From contig URAZ01000018.1 of NCBI GenBank assembly GCA_900545925.1, positions 9,002 to 73,001 of the forward strand: 64,000 bases of DNA, in the 5' to 3' direction. This stretch comes from an uncultured Eubacteriales bacterium (lineage in GTDB: Bacteria; Bacillota; Clostridia; Oscillospirales; Oscillospiraceae). The first letter of the stretch is position 1. The number at the start of each line of letters is the position of its first letter. Positions 1-8,204 of the stretch are shown here, piece by piece. The notes beneath the pieces are model-generated. The model had not been told where the DNA came from, did not search any database, and was given only the letters and a program-made list of their open reading frames with translations. A program made the translations under genes and the position numbers.

Positions 1-1
1 C

Positions 2-139
2 ATCAGCCCCAACGATGTGCCCGGCTACGCCAAGGATGCCTACATGCCCGACTGCATGAAGGACGAAAACGGCAAGGCTTACGCTTACCGTGACGCCGCC
101 GGCAATTACTATGAGTTGAATTTCGGCCTGTCGTATTAA
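2..139 (+). CDS. C-terminal end of an unrecognised protein (partial)
   Basis: An open frame enters from the left edge and ends at TAA 137-139, giving 45 residues with a hydrophilic, aromatic-rich tail ending NFGLSY. I do not recognise the family. Codon use is strongly GC-rich, like the MATE gene that follows. A strong hairpin with a short T-run lies directly downstream and probably ends its transcript. Confidence 0.55.
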   Translation: MSPNDVPGYAKDAYMPDCMKDENGKAYAYRDAAGNYYELNFGLSY

Positions 140-146
140 AATATGC

Positions 147-185
147 GGTGGCCAGCACCTCTTTTCAGGTGCTGGCCGCCCTTTT
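147..185 (+). terminator. Rho-independent terminator
   Basis: The arms 147-160 and 167-180 pair over 14 positions (core GGCCAGCACCT / AGGTGCTGGCC) around the loop CTTTTC and are followed by CTTTT. It separates the partial gene from the MATE gene and lies inside the upstream extension of that frame, which argues for the later MATE start. Confidence 0.75.
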
Positions 186-202
186 CATGCAAGGAGAAAC
201 CA

Positions 203-1579
203 ATGGCACAAACACAGAAAAAACAAGGAGATATGGGCACCGGCAGCGTCAAAAAGCTGCTGCTCCAGCTGATGATCCCGGCCGTGGTGGCCCAGATCGT
301 CAACCTGCTGTATAACATCGTGGACCGTATCTACATCGGCCATATCCCCGGCATCGGCGCAGCCGCGCTGACCGGCGTGGGCCTGTTCACCCCCATCCTG
401 ATGCTGCTGAACGCCTTTGCGATGCTCATCGGTGCCGGTGGTGCGCCCCGCACCGCCATCGCCATGGGCCAGGGCGACAAAGACCAGGCGGAAAAGATCG
501 TCAGCAACAGCTTCACCATGCTGCTGATCTTCTCGGCGCTGCTGACCGTCGTGTTTTACGCTGCTGCACCGGCCCTGCTGCGGATGTTCGGTGCCAGCGA
601 CGCCACCCTGCCCTATGCGCTGGCGTACAGCCGCATCTACATCCTCGGCTCGGTCTGCGTCCTCATCGTGCTGGGCATGAACCCCTTCATCACCGCACAG
701 GGCTTTGCCAAGATCAGTATGCTGACCACCGTCATCGGTGCGGTCATCAACATCGTGCTCGACCCCATCCTCATCTTCCTCTTTGGTCTGGGGGTGCGGG
801 GTGCTGCCATCGCCACCGTGCTCAGCCAGGCTGTGGGTGCCATCTGGATCATCCGTTTCCTCACCGGCCCCAAGACCACCCTCCGGCTGAAGAAAGAGTA
901 CCTCAAGCCCGAAGGGAAGATCGTGCTGCCCGTCCTGGCGCTGGGCATCTCCACCTTCGTCATGATGTCCACCGAGAGCCTGCTCTCGATCAGCTTCAGC
1001 TCCAGCCTGGCCCGCTACGGCGGCGACGTGGCCGTGGGCGCAATGACGGTCATTACCAGCGTTTCCCAGCTGGCCAGTATGCCGGTCTCCGGCGTCTGCC
1101 AGGGCGGCCAGCCGGTGATGAGCTTCAACTTCGGTGCAGGCAAGAAAGAGCGCGTCAAGGAGGCCTTCCGCTTCCAGCTTCTGGTCTGCTTCGGCTACAC
1201 GGCCATCTTCTGGGTGCTGATGATGCTGGTGCCCGGTGTGGTCGCCGGCATCTTCACCTCGGACGCCGCCCTGATCCAGTACACCACCTGGGCCATGCGC
1301 ATCTACATGGCCGGCATCTTCTCGCTGGGCATCCAGATCGCCTGCCAGCAGAGCTTTATGGCGCTGGGTCAGGCCAAGGTCAGCCTGCTGCTGGCCTGCC
1401 TGCGCAAGCTGATCCTGCTCATCCCCCTTATCTTCATCCTGCCGCATGTGGTCGCAGACCCGGTGTTCGGCGTCTTCCTGGCCGAGCCGGTCAGCGACAT
1501 CATCGCCGCCGCCGTCACCGCCGCTACCTTCTTCTCCCGGTTCGATAAGATCCTGGACAGGGGCGCGGGCAAAGTTTAA
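203..1579 (+). CDS. MATE family multidrug/cation efflux transporter
   Basis: This encodes a 458-residue polytopic membrane protein of the multi antimicrobial extrusion family, which exports organic cations or drugs in exchange for Na+ or H+. The N-terminus (IPAVVAQIVNLLYNIVDRIYIG) and the mirrored second half give the usual two six-helix bundles, and the length is normal. ATG 203 is chosen because AAGGAG stands 7 bases upstream; the same frame opens at 143, but that part lies inside a terminator hairpin. ATG 233 (MGTGS) is a possible alternative. The gene is monocistronic. Its very GC-rich codon use resembles Faecalibacterium-like genomes and contrasts sharply with the AT-rich genes from 1,900 onward. 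The substrate cannot be predicted. Confidence 0.9.
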   Translation: MAQTQKKQGDMGTGSVKKLLLQLMIPAVVAQIVNLLYNIVDRIYIGHIPGIGAAALTGVGLFTPILMLLNAFAMLIGAGGAPRTAIAMGQGDKDQAEKIVSNSFTMLLIFSALLTVVFYAAAPALLRMFGASDATLPYALAYSRIYILGSVCVLIVLGMNPFITAQGFAKISMLTTVIGAVINIVLDPILIFLFGLGVRGAAIATVLSQAVGAIWIIRFLTGPKTTLRLKKEYLKPEGKIVLPVLALGISTFVMMSTESLLSISFSSSLARYGGDVAVGAMTVITSVSQLASMPVSGVCQGGQPVMSFNFGAGKKERVKEAFRFQLLVCFGYTAIFWVLMMLVPGVVAGIFTSDAALIQYTTWAMRIYMAGIFSLGIQIACQQSFMALGQAKVSLLLACLRKLILLIPLIFILPHVVADPVFGVFLAEPVSDIIAAAVTAATFFSRFDKILDRGAGKV

Positions 1580-1603
1580 GCAACGAAGAGGAGATCTGTT
1601 ACG

Positions 1604-1696
1604 GAAACGAACGTTCTGAACAACGACGCCGCCGGGTTCATCCCCGGCATCTGCCTGCCCGTAGACGGCGGCTTCTCCGCCTATTCGGGCGTGTAA
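1604..1696 (+). pseudogene. C-terminal remnant of a short-chain dehydrogenase/reductase
   Basis: Thirty codons ending at TAA 1694 read through ICLPVDGGFSAYSGV, the typical C-terminus of SDR-family oxidoreductases (xTGxxxPVDGGxxA). No Rossmann-fold portion or start codon precedes it, so it is a tail fragment left 24 bases behind the MATE gene. Base composition matches the MATE gene, so both probably arrived together before the AT-rich block joined at about 1,850. Confidence 0.7.
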
Positions 1697-1755
1697 GGCT
1701 CTGTAAACGCCTGTCCGGATCGGTCACGGCTGCCCGGCCAGGCCGAAAAAGCATC

Positions 1756-1799
1756 AAGTCCCATGTCTGCACCGCCACGGTGTCGGCATGGGACTTTTT
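1756..1799. terminator. Bidirectional terminator hairpin
   Basis: AAGTCCCATG (1756-1765) pairs with CATGGGACTT (1787-1796), with an inner CACCG/CGGTG stem; TTTTT follows on the + strand and an A-rich stretch precedes it. It closes the GC-rich MATE/SDR segment. Confidence 0.7.
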
Positions 1800-1891
1800 C
1801 ATATCCGAAGTGTATCCACCGCTGGCAAGGTGCCGCGCACTGGACTTTGTGCCAGAAGGGTGCATTTCGGGCAAATTCTCATAGATATGAG

Positions 1892-1920
1892 TGGTCATTC
1901 GACCGCGCGTGTGGTATACT
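1892..1920 (+). promoter_or_regulatory. Candidate promoter for the methyltransferase
   Basis: TGGTCA (1892-1897), 17 bases, then TATACT (1915-1920). A short hairpin (ACAACT CAGA AGTTGT) lies between the presumed start site and the ribosome site GGAGG, so the leader could be structured. Confidence 0.45.
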
Positions 1921-1962
1921 CGGCTTAGTTCAACAACTCAGAAGTTGTGGAGGTAATTATCA

Positions 1963-2691
1963 ATGAGAAATATTTACGATAATAGTGAATTTTTTGCCGC
2001 ATATGCGGAAATGGGAAGAAGCAAAGATGGTCTGAAAGCTGCTGGAGAGTGGCATCAGTTGCAACCGTTATTCCCTAAATTACAGGGAAAAAAAGTTTTG
2101 GATTTAGGATGTGGTTACGGTTGGCATTGCAAATATGCCGCACAAATGGGAGCTACTGAAATTCTTGGTATTGATAGTAGTCAAAAAATGATTGCAAAAG
2201 CAGTAGCTGATAACTCTGATGACAAAATCAAGTATAAAGTTTGCGGTGTTGAAGAATACATTTATCCTGAAAATACTTATGACCTAGTTGTTTCTAACCT
2301 GGTACTGCACTATATCGAAAATTTAGCTAATGTTTATCAAAAGGTGTATTGCACATTAAAAGTAGGTGGGTATTTCCTATTCAATATTGAACATCCGACT
2401 TTCACCGCAGGTGTTAATGAGGATTGGATTTATGATGAAAATGGGAAACCTAAATATTGGCCAATCGACAATTACTATTACACAGGCGAAAGAGAAACCA
2501 ATTTTCTTGGTCAACGAGTAATTAAACAGCACCACACATTAACGCAGATATTGAATCCACTTATAAAATGTGGTTTTCAAATTGAGGCTATTGAGGAAGC
2601 AATGCCTCCGGCAGATATGATGGGTATGCCGGGAATGTGTAATGAAATGCGTAGACCTATGATGTTGTTGGTTAAGGTTAAAAAGGTTTAA
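1963..2691 (+). CDS. Class I SAM-dependent methyltransferase
   Basis: This is a 242-residue soluble Rossmann-fold methyltransferase. Motif I (VLDLGCGYGWH, about residues 45-55) binds S-adenosylmethionine, the acidic motif II (ILGIDSS) follows, and the post-motif segment YDLVVSNLVLHYI is typical of methyltransferase type 11/25 proteins. The substrate is unknown; proteins of this kind act on small molecules. The start has GGAGG 8 bases upstream. It stands alone between terminators and has AT-rich codon use quite unlike the preceding MATE gene, consistent with a separate transfer event. Confidence 0.85.
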   Translation: MRNIYDNSEFFAAYAEMGRSKDGLKAAGEWHQLQPLFPKLQGKKVLDLGCGYGWHCKYAAQMGATEILGIDSSQKMIAKAVADNSDDKIKYKVCGVEEYIYPENTYDLVVSNLVLHYIENLANVYQKVYCTLKVGGYFLFNIEHPTFTAGVNEDWIYDENGKPKYWPIDNYYYTGERETNFLGQRVIKQHHTLTQILNPLIKCGFQIEAIEEAMPPADMMGMPGMCNEMRRPMMLLVKVKKV

Positions 2692-2714
2692 TAAACAACT
2701 TCCAGTTTGCCAAA

Positions 2715-2756
2715 CCCTTTGAGAGAGGAAAAAGCCCTTTCTCAAAGGGCTTCTTC
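2715..2756 (+). terminator. Terminator after the methyltransferase
   Basis: CCCTTTGAGA (2715-2724) pairs perfectly with TCTCAAAGGG (2740-2749), followed by CTTCTTCTATTT. Confidence 0.75.
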
Positions 2757-2800
2757 TATTTATTGTCTTGAAAATAAAGGATATATTATCTGGAAATTAG

Positions 2801-2902
2801 ATGAAAAAAGAAAGAACATACCTTGTTTTGACGAACAAGGCAATTGAATTAAGTAATTGTCAGAAAGAAAAAATGATAGAAGCTTATGATAAAATAAAAT
2901 AG
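2801..2902 (+). CDS. Possible 33-residue peptide, unrecognised
   Basis: ATG 2801 to TAG 2900 encodes a Lys-rich 33-residue peptide (starts MKKERTYLV). There is no clear ribosome site and I do not recognise it; it may be a decayed fragment. The surrounding 2,757-3,090 stretch is AT-rich and holds no other supportable gene. Confidence 0.2.
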   Translation: MKKERTYLVLTNKAIELSNCQKEKMIEAYDKIK

Positions 2903-3104
2903 TGATTAATACAACGGAGTAAGAAAAGCTCCTTCATATATTAGAATAAAAATAAATTTTGTTGAGGTTAAATTGAGTTTTCCATTGTATTGTATTGCTA
3001 ATGAATAAGAATAAGAAAAAGAACAGACAATGCTGAATGCTCTGGAAACAAGAATATCTGAGTATAGTATGTAAGTTCGTAACAGAATGAAAGGAGCGAT
3101 TCAA

Positions 3105-3380
3105 ATGAGCAATTTGGAAAATTATATGAAACAGCAAGCAATTTTTTGTGAACAAAATGATAGCATTAGTAAAAATCTGTATTTAGAGTATGGTGTAAAA
3201 AGAGGCTTACGAGATGAAAAAGGCCAAGGTGTGTTGATGGGGCTTACAAATATTTCTGATATAAAAGCTTTTGAATATCGTGATCCGTATCATGTAGAGC
3301 CAATTGAATTGACAAAGAAGCGTCAGAGAAACATACTTTTGGTACAGCATCTGCTTGGATGGGCAAGATATCTGTTCTGA
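3105..3380 (+). pseudogene. Truncated citrate synthase N-terminus
   Basis: The first 68 or so residues read like the N-terminus of clostridial type II citrate synthase (YGVKRGLRDEKGQGVLMGLTNISDI). The frame then runs into 23 unrelated residues (from LTKKRQR) and stops at 91 codons, against about 430-450 for the family, so no catalytic His or Asp is present. ATG 3105 has AAAGGAG upstream and would still be translated. It lies 18 bases before the response regulator, so the operon's original first gene was probably replaced by this fragment. The citrate synthase identification is from memory of the motif. Confidence 0.6.
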
Positions 3381-3398
3381 TAAAGGAGGAAGAAGATC

Positions 3399-4070
3399 GT
3401 GTTTCAAATATTAATTGTAGAAGATGATAAAGAATTAAGCCAGCTATTCCAAAAAGTGCTTGAGAAGAATGGATATCAGGTCAAAAGTGCATCGGATGGA
3501 GCACTGGCATTAGAAATATTGGATAAAGAGTATATTGATCTGATCATTTCCGATATTATGATGCCGGTTATGGATGGTTATGAACTGGTGTCGGAACTCC
3601 GTTCAGCAGGATATCAGATACCGGTACTTATGATCACTGCGAAAGGTTCCTTTGATGATATGCGCCAGGGATTTCTTTCGGGAAGTGACGATTATATGGT
3701 AAAACCGGTAAATGTGAATGAAATGGTTTTAAGAGTCGGAGCACTGCTTCGCCGTGCACAGATACTGAATGAACACAAAATTGTGATCGGTTCAACAGAG
3801 TTTGATTATGATGCAATGACGGTTACAACTGATAAGGAAAGTCTTGTTTTGCCTAAAAAAGAATTCCTGCTTTTATATAAGCTTGCAGCTTCGCCAGGCA
3901 GAACATTTACAAAACAACAGTTGATGGATGAAGTATGGGGATACGAGACGGAGGCAGACCCACATACGATAGAGGTACATATAGGAAGAATCAGAGAGCG
4001 TTTTAAAGATAACCCTGATTTTGAAATCGTAACAATGCGTGGAATTGGATACAAGGTGGTGAAAAAATAA
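3399..4070 (+). CDS. OmpR/PhoB-family response regulator
   Basis: This 223-residue regulator has a receiver domain (residues 1-115; acidic pair D9/D10, phosphoacceptor D52 in SDIMMP, switch Thr in LMITAKG, Lys in VKPVN) and a C-terminal winged-helix DNA-binding domain (about 130-223, ending RGIGYKV). It starts with GTG, with AAGGAGG 7 bases upstream. Its stop overlaps the kinase start by one base (TAATG), so the two are translationally coupled. The downstream FUSC membrane protein and bile salt hydrolase suggest a possible response to envelope or bile stress, which is inference only. Confidence 0.93.
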   Translation: MFQILIVEDDKELSQLFQKVLEKNGYQVKSASDGALALEILDKEYIDLIISDIMMPVMDGYELVSELRSAGYQIPVLMITAKGSFDDMRQGFLSGSDDYMVKPVNVNEMVLRVGALLRRAQILNEHKIVIGSTEFDYDAMTVTTDKESLVLPKKEFLLLYKLAASPGRTFTKQQLMDEVWGYETEADPHTIEVHIGRIRERFKDNPDFEIVTMRGIGYKVVKK

Positions 4071-5113
4071 TGGAACAAAAGAAAGAAAAAGGATTGCGGA
4101 TCCGATCCTGTCTGACTGGTGCAATCTGGCTGGCACTTGTATTTTCAACAGTCATATCTGCTTTATTATTTGCTTTTTTGAATCATTTTTTTAATCTGCC
4201 GGGCAGCATACCTGTGCTTGGCTGGCTTTTGATTTTCAATACATTGATTGCAGGGCTGATCACTTCCTTTATTAATGCAAAGTTACTGGAACCAATTACC
4301 AGACTTAGTAAAGCAATGAAGGAAGTTTCTCAGGGAGATTTTGAACAGCATTTGGAAACGAACAGCCGTATAGCAGAAGTTGGAGAATCTTATCAAAGTT
4401 TTAACGTTATGACAAAAGAACTTCGTGCAACAGAGGTGCTGCAGATGAATTTTGTATCTGATGTTTCTCATGAGTTTAAGACCCCGATTAATGCTATTGA
4501 AGGATATACAATGCTGCTTCAGGGAGAAGAACTGTCTCCGGAGCAAGAGAAATATGTAGAAAAAATCTTATTTAACACCCAAAGACTTTCCGGATTGGTT
4601 GGTAATATTTTGCTGTTATCCAAGTTAGAGAATCAGAATATACCAATGAAAAAAACAGAATATCGTCTGGATGAACAGATCCGCCAGGCAGTTCTTTCAT
4701 TGGAAACAAAATGGACAGAAAAAGAAATTGGTTTTCAGGTAGAATTGGAGGAAGTTAAATATACTGCGAATGAAGGACTTTTTATGCATATCTGGATAAA
4801 TCTTTTAGATAATGCGATTAAGTTCAGCCCTTCAAAGGGGACAATTACGATGTTTCTGAAACAAGAACAGGATTCTGTTAAGTTCATTCTGGAAGATGAA
4901 GGACCAGGAATAGAGGATGATGTAAAATCCAGAATATTTGACAAGTTCTATCAGGTAGATGGATCTCATAAAGCAGAAGGAAATGGCCTAGGTCTTGCAC
5001 TTGTAAAACGGATTGTAGATAGTGCCGGAGGAACAATCAAAGCAGAAAACCGTGAATATGGTGGATGCAGATTTGTTATAGAGCTGCCAAAGCAGAAAGA
5101 TGAGATTATATAG
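4070..5113 (+). CDS. Sensor histidine kinase
   Basis: This 347-residue membrane kinase has two N-terminal membrane helices (about 15-37 and 47-69) with almost no loop between them, then a HAMP-like segment, a dimerisation domain with phospho-acceptor H134 (VSHEFKTP) and a catalytic ATPase domain (N box NLLDNAIKF, G1 DEGPGIEDD, G2 GNGLGLALV). With so short an external loop it probably senses within the membrane or through a partner, as in BceS/intramembrane-sensing kinases. It is the partner of the response regulator it overlaps. Confidence 0.93.
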   Translation: MEQKKEKGLRIRSCLTGAIWLALVFSTVISALLFAFLNHFFNLPGSIPVLGWLLIFNTLIAGLITSFINAKLLEPITRLSKAMKEVSQGDFEQHLETNSRIAEVGESYQSFNVMTKELRATEVLQMNFVSDVSHEFKTPINAIEGYTMLLQGEELSPEQEKYVEKILFNTQRLSGLVGNILLLSKLENQNIPMKKTEYRLDEQIRQAVLSLETKWTEKEIGFQVELEEVKYTANEGLFMHIWINLLDNAIKFSPSKGTITMFLKQEQDSVKFILEDEGPGIEDDVKSRIFDKFYQVDGSHKAEGNGLGLALVKRIVDSAGGTIKAENREYGGCRFVIELPKQKDEII

Positions 5114-5146
5114 TTTTAAGATAAATTAGAAGATGGGAGGATTTAT

Positions 5147-6211
5147 ATGACATTTTATCAGGAGTTGCAGTTAAATCAGGCAGGTTCTAAAAACCTGTTG
5201 AAAAAGAGTGAAACACTAAAAGAAAAATTATATCATATGTGGGTATATCTGGTGAAGATAGCTGCTACAATGGCATTTTGTTTTTTCTTTGTTAGTATTT
5301 TCAGCATCCTATTTGGAAATGAGAACAGCATTGTAGGTGTAGTAGTCTTATTATGTCTCATGGTGTTTAGAAATGCGGATCTGGGGATCCACACCGGACA
5401 ATCTACGATGCTTTTGGCTTTGTTCTTTGTAATTATGACTGTATGTCCGCATTTAGCAAATCAGTTTTCACCGGTATTGGGAATGCTGTTAAATATTGCG
5501 GCACTGGCTGTGTTGATTCTGTTCGGATGCCATAATCCATTCATGTTTAATCAATCTACATTGGTTCTTGGGTATCTGCTGCTATATGGTTATGATGTTA
5601 CGGGAAAAAGCTATCAGATGCGATTAGTCGGAATGGCTTTAGGTGCAGCACTTACCTGCTTCGTATTTTATCGAAATCATAAAAACAGAACTTATAAAAG
5701 AAATCTGAAAGATCTGATACAAGAATTTGATATCACTTCTTCCAGAACAAAATGGCAGATATGTCAGATTTTATGCGTACCGATTGTCCTTTGCATTGCA
5801 GAACTTTGTAATATGCCACGTGCAATGTGGGCTGGTATTGCGGCCATGTCCGTGATTTTGCCGTCTATGGAAGATATGCACTACAGAGTCCGTAAAAGGA
5901 TTGTCGGAAATATTGCAGGTGTTATATGTTTTACAGTATTATATTTTCTGCTTCCTTCGTCAATCTATGCATATATAGGAATTCTTGGTGGAATCGGTGT
6001 AGGATTTTCAGCACAATATGGCTGGCAGGCAGTATTTAACACATTTGGTGCTTTAGCCATTGCTGCAGAGACTTATGGACTACAAGGAGCGGTTAGTCTT
6101 AGAGTGATTCAAAATGTTTTTGGTGTTGTGTTTGCTTTAGCATTTTGTGTTATATTTTATTGGTTTATGCCTAAAAAAAAGGAAAGTGAGGTGACCGTAC
6201 ATGCAGAGTGA
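5147..6211 (+). CDS. FUSC-family integral membrane protein
   Basis: This is a 354-residue protein with two blocks of membrane helices (about 35-160 and 210-345) separated by a basic cytoplasmic stretch. The repeat of a hydrophobic block beginning RAMWAGIAAMSVILPS resembles the fusaric-acid/aromatic-acid exporter (FUSC) superfamily. A role in exporting aromatic or amphipathic compounds is inferred. The start has GGGAGG upstream, 33 bases after the kinase, so it is likely in the same operon and regulated by it. The C-terminus overlaps the start of a decayed phosphatidyltransferase fragment. Confidence 0.75.
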   Translation: MTFYQELQLNQAGSKNLLKKSETLKEKLYHMWVYLVKIAATMAFCFFFVSIFSILFGNENSIVGVVVLLCLMVFRNADLGIHTGQSTMLLALFFVIMTVCPHLANQFSPVLGMLLNIAALAVLILFGCHNPFMFNQSTLVLGYLLLYGYDVTGKSYQMRLVGMALGAALTCFVFYRNHKNRTYKRNLKDLIQEFDITSSRTKWQICQILCVPIVLCIAELCNMPRAMWAGIAAMSVILPSMEDMHYRVRKRIVGNIAGVICFTVLYFLLPSSIYAYIGILGGIGVGFSAQYGWQAVFNTFGALAIAAETYGLQGAVSLRVIQNVFGVVFALAFCVIFYWFMPKKKESEVTVHAE

Positions 6212-6346
6212 AGTGAATCAGAAAGAAAATTTGAATAGAATTATTACGGTTCCTAATCTTCTTTCTTTTTTCGGCTTTGTCTGATTCCGGTAATTATATG
6301 GAGTTATTGTGTAAAGAAAAATCCTCGAATGAATGCAGGGAAGTGA
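6201..6346 (+). pseudogene. Frameshifted N-terminus of a CDP-alcohol phosphatidyltransferase
   Basis: ATG 6201 opens NRIITVPNLLSFF and stops at 6282-6284. The adjacent frame from 6272 continues with RLCLIPVIIWSYCVKKNP, exactly what should follow in PgsA/cardiolipin-synthase-type proteins. The break is in a run of six Ts, so one base was probably lost. The continuation stops at 6344 before the CDP-alcohol motif, so the gene is also truncated. An orphan tail in a third frame follows. Confidence 0.65.
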
Positions 6347-6426
6347 CCGAAAAGTACCGCACAGGACGGAGTGCATATTTATGGCTCGGACAGTTGTTTA
6401 TGAGATTGTTTGCAGGACTATTATAG
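6340..6426 (+). pseudogene. Orphan C-terminal tail of an unknown protein
   Basis: Twenty-eight codons ending at TAG 6424 read EVTEKYRTGRSAY then a hydrophobic tail. It has no start codon and is in a different frame from the phosphatidyltransferase remnant, so it is probably the tail of another deleted gene joined here. Confidence 0.3.
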
Positions 6427-6447
6427 CAGAAAGAAGAGGTGTTCGAT

Positions 6448-7437
6448 ATGTGTACAGCAGCAACTTACAAAACAAAAGATTTTTATATGGGCAGAACGCT
6501 TGATTATGAATTTTCCTATGGGGAACAGATCACGATAACGCCAAGAAATTACGAATTTGATTTCCGGTTTGCCGGGAAGATAAAAAGCCATTATGCTTTG
6601 ATCGGAATGGCATTTGTTGCAGGAGGTTATCCGCTTTATTATGATGCTGTTAATGAAAAAGGCCTTGGAATGGCAGGTCTTAATTTTGTCGGCAATGCGG
6701 CATATGAAGAAGCTTTGCCGGAAGATGAAACAGAAGTCAGCCAGGTGGCACAGTTCGAGTTCATCCCATGGATCCTTACACAGTGTGCTACTGTAGCAGA
6801 GGCGAGAGAGAAGCTGGCAGCAATGAGACTGACAGGCACAGCATTCAGTGAGCAGCTGCCGACAGCACAGCTTCACTGGATCATTGCAGACAAAGACTCC
6901 TGTATCGTTGTTGAGTCTATGAAAGATGGGCTGCATGTATATGATAATCCGGTAGGAGTGCTTACCAATAATCCACCATTCCCGAGTCAGATGTTTGCAC
7001 TGAATAATTATGCCGGAGTATCCAGAAAACAGCCGGAGAGTACTTTTGCAGGAGTATTACAGCTTGATGCATATAGCAGAGGAATGGGTGGAATGGGAAT
7101 ACCTGGAGATCTTTCCAGCCAGTCAAGATTTGTGAAAGTTGCCTTTACAAAATTAAATTCGATCTCCGGTGAAGAAGAGGATGAGAGTGTAAGCCAGTTC
7201 TTCCATATCTTAGGATCCGTAGATCAGCAGCGTGGATGCTGTGAGGTGACAGAAGGCAAATATGAGATCACGATATACACGTCCTGTTGTAATACAGCAA
7301 AAGGTATTTATTATTATACGACTTATGATAATCATCAGATCACAGCGGTTGACATGCATGCGGAAAATCTGGATTCAGATCAGCTGATCTGTTATCCGCT
7401 TCTGTCCAAGGGCGAAGTCAGATGGCAGAATAAATAA
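6448..7437 (+). CDS. bsh: Bile salt hydrolase / choloylglycine hydrolase
   Basis: This 329-residue N-terminal-nucleophile amidase removes glycine or taurine from conjugated bile salts in the cytoplasm. Translation from ATG 6448 places the nucleophile at Cys2 (MCTAAT); a GTG nine bases earlier would block autoprocessing and is rejected. Residues expected in the active site are present: R16, D19, N79, N174/N175 (LTNNPPF) and R227 (SQSRF), at family-typical spacing. AGAAGAGG precedes the start. It sits alone behind fragments of other genes in the AT-rich block, and codon use suggests a Lachnospiraceae-like source. Penicillin V acylase is the alternative within the family, but the overall sequence favours BSH. 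Confidence 0.93.
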   Translation: MCTAATYKTKDFYMGRTLDYEFSYGEQITITPRNYEFDFRFAGKIKSHYALIGMAFVAGGYPLYYDAVNEKGLGMAGLNFVGNAAYEEALPEDETEVSQVAQFEFIPWILTQCATVAEAREKLAAMRLTGTAFSEQLPTAQLHWIIADKDSCIVVESMKDGLHVYDNPVGVLTNNPPFPSQMFALNNYAGVSRKQPESTFAGVLQLDAYSRGMGGMGIPGDLSSQSRFVKVAFTKLNSISGEEEDESVSQFFHILGSVDQQRGCCEVTEGKYEITIYTSCCNTAKGIYYYTTYDNHQITAVDMHAENLDSDQLICYPLLSKGEVRWQNK

Positions 7438-7760
7438 TACGAAAATGCACGGAGAAAGCATAACGCAGAACAACAGGAGGACAATATCGAGATTGTATGG
7501 AATGCAGATGTTAGGTTGATAATTGTGCAAGCACCGCCTGCACAATTTGTGCAACAAAAAAGAGGAGCCAGTCCAGACTCCTCAAAGGTACGTTATTTCA
7601 AAAAGTTGCTCTTGTGTTCCAGCGCGTGCAGATTATGATAGTCCTCATAAATAAGTCAATTTTGCAGATAAAATTAGCAACTCAGGAAAAAATGATTTGC
7701 TTGGAGAAATCGAAACGATAAGCTGAGATAATGGTTTCTCTTCTTTAGTGAGCCTATGAA
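7438..7760. other. Intergenic region with no supported gene
   Basis: The region holds a short hairpin (ATTGTGCA 7522-7529 with TGCACAAT 7539-7546), a GAGGAG/CTCCTC repeat just after it, and otherwise unremarkable AT-rich sequence. It marks the junction between the BSH block and the mobilizable element. Confidence 0.4.
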
Positions 7761-7934
7761 ATGACGAAATGTGGCTCGCCACATGGTGCTAACGCATACG
7801 ACTGTTCTCCTCGTGGTGATGAATTGTTGAAGTTAAGTGAGCAAAAAGCAAAATCTGAACTTGTGAACTTAATTGCCAGTGCAGCAGGCGCATATACAGG
7901 GGCTGTTATCTCGCAAATATTCGATGCGGCGTAA
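7761..7934 (+). CDS. 57-residue Cys-containing peptide, unrecognised
   Basis: ATG 7761 to TAA 7932 encodes 57 residues: a polar N-terminus with two cysteines and Gly/Pro (MTKCGSPHGANAYDC), a charged helix (LLKLSEQKAKSEL), then a small-residue hydrophobic stretch (LIASAAGAYTGAVISQIF). There is no strong ribosome site. A 15-bp terminator follows at 7,993. The cysteine-rich start and Gly/Ala-rich end resemble small secreted or bacteriocin-like peptides, but no family is recognised and it could be the tail of a decayed gene. Confidence 0.35.
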   Translation: MTKCGSPHGANAYDCSPRGDELLKLSEQKAKSELVNLIASAAGAYTGAVISQIFDAA

Positions 7935-7992
7935 GTAAAAAAGTTGGGCACGATCTTAACGAGCAATGCATGGCGGTACCCACTCATGCAAA

Positions 7993-8028
7993 ATTTATAA
8001 GCCCCTGCCGCAGCAGGGGCTTATAAAT
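7993..8028. terminator. Perfect 15-bp bidirectional terminator
   Basis: ATTTATAAGCCCCTG (7993-8007) pairs perfectly with its complement (8014-8028) around CCGCAG, with T- and A-rich flanks on both sides. It can serve the 57-residue ORF on + and transcripts leaving the relaxase on -. Confidence 0.75.
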
Positions 8029-8064
8029 CGCCTGTCTGGGATAAAATCCTCGAACCCCTTTGAC

Positions 8065-8137
8065 ACAGATTCCATCTGTGACTATGCATCGCAAGCGATG
8101 CTAAAGGAGCACGGTCAGCCACGACCGTGCTCCTTTA
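8065..8137. repeat. Three consecutive hairpins, the last a terminator for the relaxase
   Basis: In tandem: CACAGAT-TCC-ATCTGTG (from about 8065), GCATCGC-AA-GCGATGC (about 8085-8100), and TAAAGGAGCACGGTC (8102-8116) with its perfect partner (8123-8137). The last has A/T-rich flanks and lies 67 bases beyond the relaxase stop on the minus strand, so it is a likely terminator. The run of three perfect hairpins in about 75 bases may also be an element-end or structured RNA. Confidence 0.55.
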
Positions 8138-8204
8138 AATTTGTGCGGCTCTATGTCAATAGTTGGGATAGAGGTAAGCGCAAGAATGTGGTAGCATATA
8201 TATA

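Noticed and set aside
185..1447. Long open frame on the minus strand opposite the MATE gene (420 codons)
   Set aside because: Its composition is His/Gln/Asp-rich and follows the reverse frame of a GC-rich gene; no ribosome site or domain; the MATE protein explains the sequence.
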